Virus record (IMG/VR): IMGVR_UViG_3300021963_000323
Span: 1-37,440 of that record
Length of the DNA: 37,440 bases
Origin: a virus
Reading direction: 5' to 3' (one strand)
Shown: positions 34,101-37,440 of the stretch, one piece after another
Numbering within the stretch: the stretch's first letter is position 1
Layout: each line of letters begins with the position of its first letter
Translations under genes and position numbers: made by a program
Notes under the pieces: model-generated
What the model was told of the DNA's origin: nothing
Databases searched by the model: none
What the model saw: the letters and a program-made list of their open reading frames with translations, nothing else

Positions 34101-34193
34101 TCTCTTGTCAGACTTTTCAATCTGACCTACCCACCAGTGGAAACCATCTTTACCAACGAAATTATTTGGTCCGATATAGCTTTCAAATGCCAT
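31179..34193 (-). CDS. gp5-like baseplate hub protein with OB fold and Ig-like domain (1004 aa)
   Basis: Residues 1-115 follow the plan of the T4 gp5 OB domain: WWVGQIEKSDKRG, YHVRIVGHH, ...TEDLPLAQTVAPTTQ, GDWVIGFFMDSD, PFILGSIGSI. No lysozyme domain is visible. Residues ~230-450 are amphipathic helices. An Ig-like domain covers ~541-635 (HTFEVVAS; SYQWQVYD; YTYRCVVSS). The C-terminal third has Gly-rich beta repeats (GGFGYSSPPTVLVDG). In T4, gp5 plugs the gp27 trimer and punctures the envelope; this protein probably forms that hub without the muralytic part. It starts two bases after the CP12-like gene. Confidence 0.75.
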   Translation of the reverse strand: MAFESYIGPNNFVGKDGFHWWVGQIEKSDKRGVKDREQNGKNSNRYHVRIVGHHLKSCEAIKTEDLPLAQTVAPTTQPYGYHTSTSTPLEAGDWVIGFFMDSDMAQQPFILGSIGSIANAESKENLPYPKLEGDEEDCRAFTNFAPEKINPHMTLARDEKTLTEATQGFVATTVQAGTSKYPTKQGPGGPSSIMHGPHQPGGNLNPAGYKCTTLSQAQCPAGRTASKLEIILSELFKIVSQSGGQIGSQLTSKVTGYAITGQQFVMGYVNKILAVISGGYAWVKGELYNLLQQGVQFLVNSLLSLITDKAKPKNAKPPYNPANPRKLLDKIEKFLTDQLAKIGCTIESLYDRLLGFIMNTIFDAVNRIWSNAVCAVDEFVANIIQKIQSFIENAIQSILGPLLEILGAVGKVFDGIGAVISQIFDVLGITCSGLPKECKKPVQECGEGPKVKQGKGEDFLDRLLNDLNAAPSTDPLTGGIKYSPPSVCEESREPQVPEVDVVIGGGDPMPETIPNPGYTGDPDERTTGRGNTLDEETLTILIDPRSVTKRIGQNHTFEVVASTSRGSAISYQWQVYDAIRNPAIVLWDDIPEANQSTYTVEDIQLTQEQYTYRCVVSSSNTNPSSVISDSATISLFDGADLVDNSPRRFNDYSVTVRQSVSSVNYTTFNAQSNRYDHVFDNSNLRQRTFGFNSNVEVLYIPSPRRIDYVVENPVYQLSVFPRVVNAGQKFRVTLRTENINNNSAIPFYIFGPNMQFSDLEEETFTGIFNVVDNYATFDFTVSEQVSFVEDELVYAALYNGAAATEFVIKGNYTPVIPETIPLEPQPPTACPPIISTEGQILSIPICKPGSRYITPPDIYIQSEGNGYGASAVAVLDDNGYVKEIKVVRAGRGYPPALPNDNLNCVITGFTIIKGGFGYSSPPTVLVDGDPTVAEAVVSNGVLVDIKVKQKTKEFLDNPTVRIIASTTGLGAIAVANISCLDRERVNELADIVGPTPVGEYIDCP

Positions 34194-34195
34194 AA

Positions 34196-34408
34196 TTAAT
34201 CTTCATAAATTCTACATTCTAGTGCTGATGGATTCTCATCACAGAATAATTCTAGTGGACTTGGATCTTTCTCTTCGCCTGGATGTCTTTCTTGGTATCT
34301 TTCTAGTGCTTCTAACTCTTCTTCTGCATGTCTTCTTGATTGTGAAGATACCATTGGGTCATCTAGAATTTTTCTGTCATGCTCTATATGTTTTTGAATG
34401 TTTTCCAT
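34196..34408 (-). CDS. CP12-like small protein with C-terminal CP12 motif (70 aa)
   Basis: The end, PLELFCDENPSALECRIYED, is an excellent match to the C-terminal part of CP12, where C-x8-C (here Cys56 and Cys65) forms the redox-sensitive loop that holds glyceraldehyde-3-phosphate dehydrogenase, and -(R)xYED closes the protein. The N-terminal helices align in style with CP12 (IEHDRKIL ... HAEEELEALERY) but the usual N-terminal cysteine pair, involved in phosphoribulokinase binding, is missing. In cyanobacteria CP12 shuts down the Calvin cycle, and cyanophages are known to carry CP12. Its place between two baseplate hub genes is unexpected. It may instead be a virion chaperone that has kept the motif. 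Confidence 0.75.
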   Translation of the reverse strand: MENIQKHIEHDRKILDDPMVSSQSRRHAEEELEALERYQERHPGEEKDPSPLELFCDENPSALECRIYED

Positions 34409-34409
34409 G

Positions 34410-35786
34410 TTACTTTGCCTTGCTAATTAACCAACCAGGAGTATCTTTGATTGCATCGATAACTGTGGTGGCTGTGTATGGATTTGCACCTCTTACAATA
34501 AAATTGTATCCAATATTCTTTACAAGATATTTGCCACTATGCTCTTCATCATATGGTGTTTGCTCTCTACCAGTTTGGTTAACCATGTTAGGAAATTTTA
34601 GAGTAAGCAAATCCCCAGCCCTCACCGATAGATTCGGTGGGACTGTAATATTTAGCTGCTGATTACTAGCGAAATGATATCGAGCATTAGACTGTGCTAT
34701 AGCATAGAGATAGGTATCTTTAAATTTAGCATTCTCTTTTCCTGGTGTTTCTCTTTGCTCATGAAACATCTCGTTGTTAATCATTTGTGTCATAATTCTA
34801 GTAGGATACTGCGATAACTCTTTAGCACCCTTACTAATACTCGCTGTCTTACCGAGATGTTTCATCTCATTAAAAGAGTCTTCAAACTTATAGAGTCTTT
34901 CTTCGTATGAATTTGTTGTAACATCAAATGCAACATACATTGTTGAGTAAACACCTGACCTCAACTGTTTTAGCATGTCAAATTCATCTCTAAAAGAATA
35001 CTCTAGAATCTTCAACGCATTCTGACTATCACTCACGCCATCATTTGCTATACCATATGTGTAGGTATACTTTGATTTCTGACTCATCAAATCATTGAGA
35101 GATCTGAAATGATAGTTATCATAAGTCTCATAAAATAGATATCCAGCAGTGCCTTTCAATCTCTTCATATCCTTTCCAGTGATATCACTCTCTGGTGTTT
35201 CTGAGGTTGCTCCACCGTCATTGGATTTTGCTGCGTTAGACTGCTCCCAATTAGACACAGTAATTCTTGCTAACTGATAGATGAAATCAAATGGTCTCTT
35301 AAGAGATGGAATATACTTTTGTCTAAATGCAGAAGGAGAAGACTTCAATCCTTTCTTTACCTTGAGATACTTGGAAAGAATAGCGGAAACAATTTCTTCT
35401 GGTTTACCCTCTAATGTCTTGCCGATTCTAATCCCTTCATTCTGCATACCAGCATACGACATTAACATTAAATCATATACCTGTTGTCGTCCACCAATAG
35501 TGCGGGAATTAATTCCACTAACTGTTAAATCAAAAGTATATTCTTGTTGAGATATTGCTGGTGTGCTGACAACAATAACAACTCTTTCTCTTCCTTGTAT
35601 TGGAAGGTTAGATAAAATATTGTTTGAGCTATCCTCTAACAATAACGACCCTAACATATAAGGATTGTTAATACTTTCAAAGATAGTAAACTCAATCACC
35701 AAAGGAGTAATATTAATACTCTGGTTATCAACACTGCTTAGTGTTACTGATTTCAATGAAAATTGTCTTGCGTTTTCTATTGTCAT
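34410..35786 (-). CDS. gp27-like baseplate hub protein (458 aa)
   Basis: Starts MTIENARQFSLKSVTLSS, followed by alternating strands (TPLVIEFTIFESINNPYM; SLLLEDSSNNILSNLPIQG; ERVVIVVSTP) that resemble the first torus domain of gp27/VgrG hub proteins, and a long KRPFDFIYQLARITVSNWEQ segment; the end has a tube-domain feel (NLSVRAGDLLTLKFPN ... GKYLVKNIGYNFIVRG). T4 gp27 is 391 residues, so the length is plausible. The neighbour encoding a gp5-like OB fold supports the call. The start is one base after the upstream stop. Confidence 0.65.
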   Translation of the reverse strand: MTIENARQFSLKSVTLSSVDNQSINITPLVIEFTIFESINNPYMLGSLLLEDSSNNILSNLPIQGRERVVIVVSTPAISQQEYTFDLTVSGINSRTIGGRQQVYDLMLMSYAGMQNEGIRIGKTLEGKPEEIVSAILSKYLKVKKGLKSSPSAFRQKYIPSLKRPFDFIYQLARITVSNWEQSNAAKSNDGGATSETPESDITGKDMKRLKGTAGYLFYETYDNYHFRSLNDLMSQKSKYTYTYGIANDGVSDSQNALKILEYSFRDEFDMLKQLRSGVYSTMYVAFDVTTNSYEERLYKFEDSFNEMKHLGKTASISKGAKELSQYPTRIMTQMINNEMFHEQRETPGKENAKFKDTYLYAIAQSNARYHFASNQQLNITVPPNLSVRAGDLLTLKFPNMVNQTGREQTPYDEEHSGKYLVKNIGYNFIVRGANPYTATTVIDAIKDTPGWLISKAK

Positions 35787-35787
35787 T

Positions 35788-37440
35788 TTATTCTATCAAA
35801 TCTGTGTATAAGAAGTCAGCAAATGTAGATGCCATCGATTTTCCTGATGGAACGTTTCCACCAAAGGTGCCTCCTGTGTATGATTGATTTGCGCTTGATT
35901 GCACTGGAGGTGTGACAACTGTTGCTGCCTGTGCTCTACTTCCTGATGTTGATGGTGCTGGACCAACACCCGAAGCAGGTGCTGCTGGAGGGGCTGGCCT
36001 TGGTTTTGGTGCCTGTGGTTTTACTTTTGCTGCTTCCTGTTTATTTAACCTATCAGCAAGTGACTTTGCTAATGCTTCTTGCTTTTGTTTTCTTTCTGAT
36101 GTTGCTCCTTTCTTATTCCAAACTTGCCACCATGGATTACCACCAACTGCTCTGTCACTGACTCCCATGTTAACCCACTTGCCATTCACTTTCTGCACAC
36201 CCAATCTTGAGCGTTGCTCTGACGCTCTCTTTGCTTTTAATTTGGCAGCATGTGCATGTCTGGAATCCATAGGTCCACCAGATGCATAACCTTTTAGTGG
36301 TGGTAGCCCCATCATTCTTCTCATTTCTGGGTCAGTTACATCTTTATATCTTGCGTTATATCCTAATCCACTATTAGTATTTCTTTGATTGTTTACTAAT
36401 TTACCCCAAGAGAATGGATTCCACCATGCTCCACCATCCTGTGCCTTTAACATTCCTCCCCTCTCTTTCCAATCAAATATTGGGCTAACTTGTCCCTGTG
36501 GTAATCCTGACGCTTGCTGTCCTCCTGCTGGTGCTCCAGCTACATTGGATGGATTTGGCATCGCTTGAGTTTCTACAGAATTTGCAGATCCAGCTGCCCC
36601 GTGAGCAAGTCTAACATTAGTTCCTATTATTCTTGCGGTTCTTCCAGATCCACCGCTAATATCTTGAGATACATTAGTAACTTTCAGAGGAAACTTAAGT
36701 GCCATATTTCCATCTGGCGCTTTTTCCTGCATGTCGATACCACCTTGAGTTCTGCCTGATTGAGTATGCGCTTGTTGCTCTGCACTAATTTGTTGTTTTA
36801 ATGTTGCTGGATCCGAAGATGCATATTGTTTTAAGTTACCAAAATAGATTGTAGATCCTCTCTGTAACATTGCTTGAGCAGAAGTGAAAGCAACATCTCT
36901 TGCTTGTTGCCATCCCGCAGGATCGTTTGATGGAGGACTTAAATGCCAGTGTGTAGCATAACCTTTATTAGTATTTTGGCCACCTTCACTACCAAGTCCC
37001 GATCCACCTTGTATAAATCCTCCAGGATCTGCCGCACCTTGAGCTTGTATAGTTTCACCTGGCACCATAGATGCACCCAAATCAGCACCACCTCCAGGTG
37101 GATTCTGTTGTTGCTGTTGCTGTTGTTGATTACCACCTCCGCCGCCACCTCCAGATCCAAATAAACTCATATTTTCAAACAGAGAAATTAGGAAATTTTT
37201 GCTATCTTTTTGCATGTCTACTTTACCAAAATTTCCTTTGCCAATAGAAGACGTGAATGTGAGATTGGAAATTCCAAATTGTTTAGATGCTTTTCTAATA
37301 TCTTGCTTGACCATATCACCTGCAGTGCCACTCTCTGTCTTGCCGAGCATACCAGAAGCAACACCAAGAATCATTGCGCCAACAGTATCAACTGCAGTTT
37401 CTCCTGCAGATGTATCCTTAGCGCCACCAAACATCTTCTT
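35788..37440 (-). CDS. large low-complexity tail/hub protein, 5' end outside window
   Basis: The frame is open to the right edge (two Lys codons precede the ATG at 37434), so the true start is probably beyond the window; 550 residues are visible. It includes MILGVASGMLGK, a GGGGGG-plus-eight-Gln linker, an aromatic/His element (GYATHWHLSPP), and a C-terminal Pro/Ala-rich basic tail (KVKPQAPKPRPAPPAAPA). I cannot assign a T4 number; tape-measure-like or hub assembly protein are possibilities given the gp27-like gene after it. Confidence 0.6.
   Translation of the reverse strand, partial: KKMFGGAKDTSAGETAVDTVGAMILGVASGMLGKTESGTAGDMVKQDIRKASKQFGISNLTFTSSIGKGNFGKVDMQKDSKNFLISLFENMSLFGSGGGGGGGNQQQQQQQQNPPGGGADLGASMVPGETIQAQGAADPGGFIQGGSGLGSEGGQNTNKGYATHWHLSPPSNDPAGWQQARDVAFTSAQAMLQRGSTIYFGNLKQYASSDPATLKQQISAEQQAHTQSGRTQGGIDMQEKAPDGNMALKFPLKVTNVSQDISGGSGRTARIIGTNVRLAHGAAGSANSVETQAMPNPSNVAGAPAGGQQASGLPQGQVSPIFDWKERGGMLKAQDGGAWWNPFSWGKLVNNQRNTNSGLGYNARYKDVTDPEMRRMMGLPPLKGYASGGPMDSRHAHAAKLKAKRASEQRSRLGVQKVNGKWVNMGVSDRAVGGNPWWQVWNKKGATSERKQKQEALAKSLADRLNKQEAAKVKPQAPKPRPAPPAAPASGVGPAPSTSGSRAQAATVVTPPVQSSANQSYTGGTFGGNVPSGKSMASTFADFLYTDLIE

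Noticed and set aside
36900-36980. Possible peptidase M23-like motif (GYATHWHLSPP) in the truncated hub protein
   Set aside because: One His-x-His-like element without the rest of the fold is not enough for a peptidase call.

Overview
The window is a stretch of a large T4-like myovirus genome, most probably a cyanophage of marine Synechococcus or Prochlorococcus. The evidence is a gp27-like/gp5-like baseplate hub pair, a giant repeat-rich cyanomyovirus-type tail protein, tail-collar fibre proteins, T4-type late promoters (TATAAATA), a small protein with the C-terminal signature of the cyanobacterial Calvin-cycle regulator CP12, and a tRNA-Leu(UAA) interrupted by a group I intron closely resembling the cyanobacterial tRNA-Leu intron. 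Every gene I can support lies on the minus strand, so transcription runs from high to low coordinates.

Layout in the direction of transcription. (1) 37440-28212: virion operon with a truncated hub/tail protein, a gp27-like hub protein, the CP12-like protein, a gp5-like OB-fold hub protein with an Ig-like domain, an unrecognised structural protein and a spike-like beta-repeat protein. (2) 28211-26400: an accessory island with two tandem sigma70 promoters, two small ORFs, a third consensus sigma70 promoter, an intrinsic terminator, the intron-bearing tRNA-Leu, a free-standing HNH endonuclease with its own late promoter, a small ORF, tRNA-Thr(UGU) and a terminator. (3) 26370-6351: tail-fibre/adhesin operon starting at a late promoter next to that terminator: a 3777-residue structural protein, two tail-collar proteins, a 1621-residue Ig-repeat adhesin carrying an alpha/beta-hydrolase inside one Ig domain, a probable tail-fibre assembly factor and two small genes. 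(4) 6350-1: a tight chain of 24 small genes, nearly all overlapping by 1-30 bp, driven by two sigma70 promoters. This looks like an early host-takeover cluster, and it includes a recent-looking expansion of two small-protein families.

The junction between blocks 3 and 4 is unusual: an intrinsic terminator hairpin carries the -35 box of the early promoter in its loop. All five sigma70 promoters have an exact TTGACA and a 17-bp spacer. Base composition changes sharply there, from very AT-rich fibre genes to more balanced early genes.

No stretch longer than 300 bases lacks a gene. The longest non-coding pieces are the tandem-promoter leader (27992-28211) and the tRNA-Leu/late-promoter interval (27255-27587). 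I saw no CRISPR array, insertion sequence or plus-strand gene. All functional names come from reading motifs by eye; no database search was possible.
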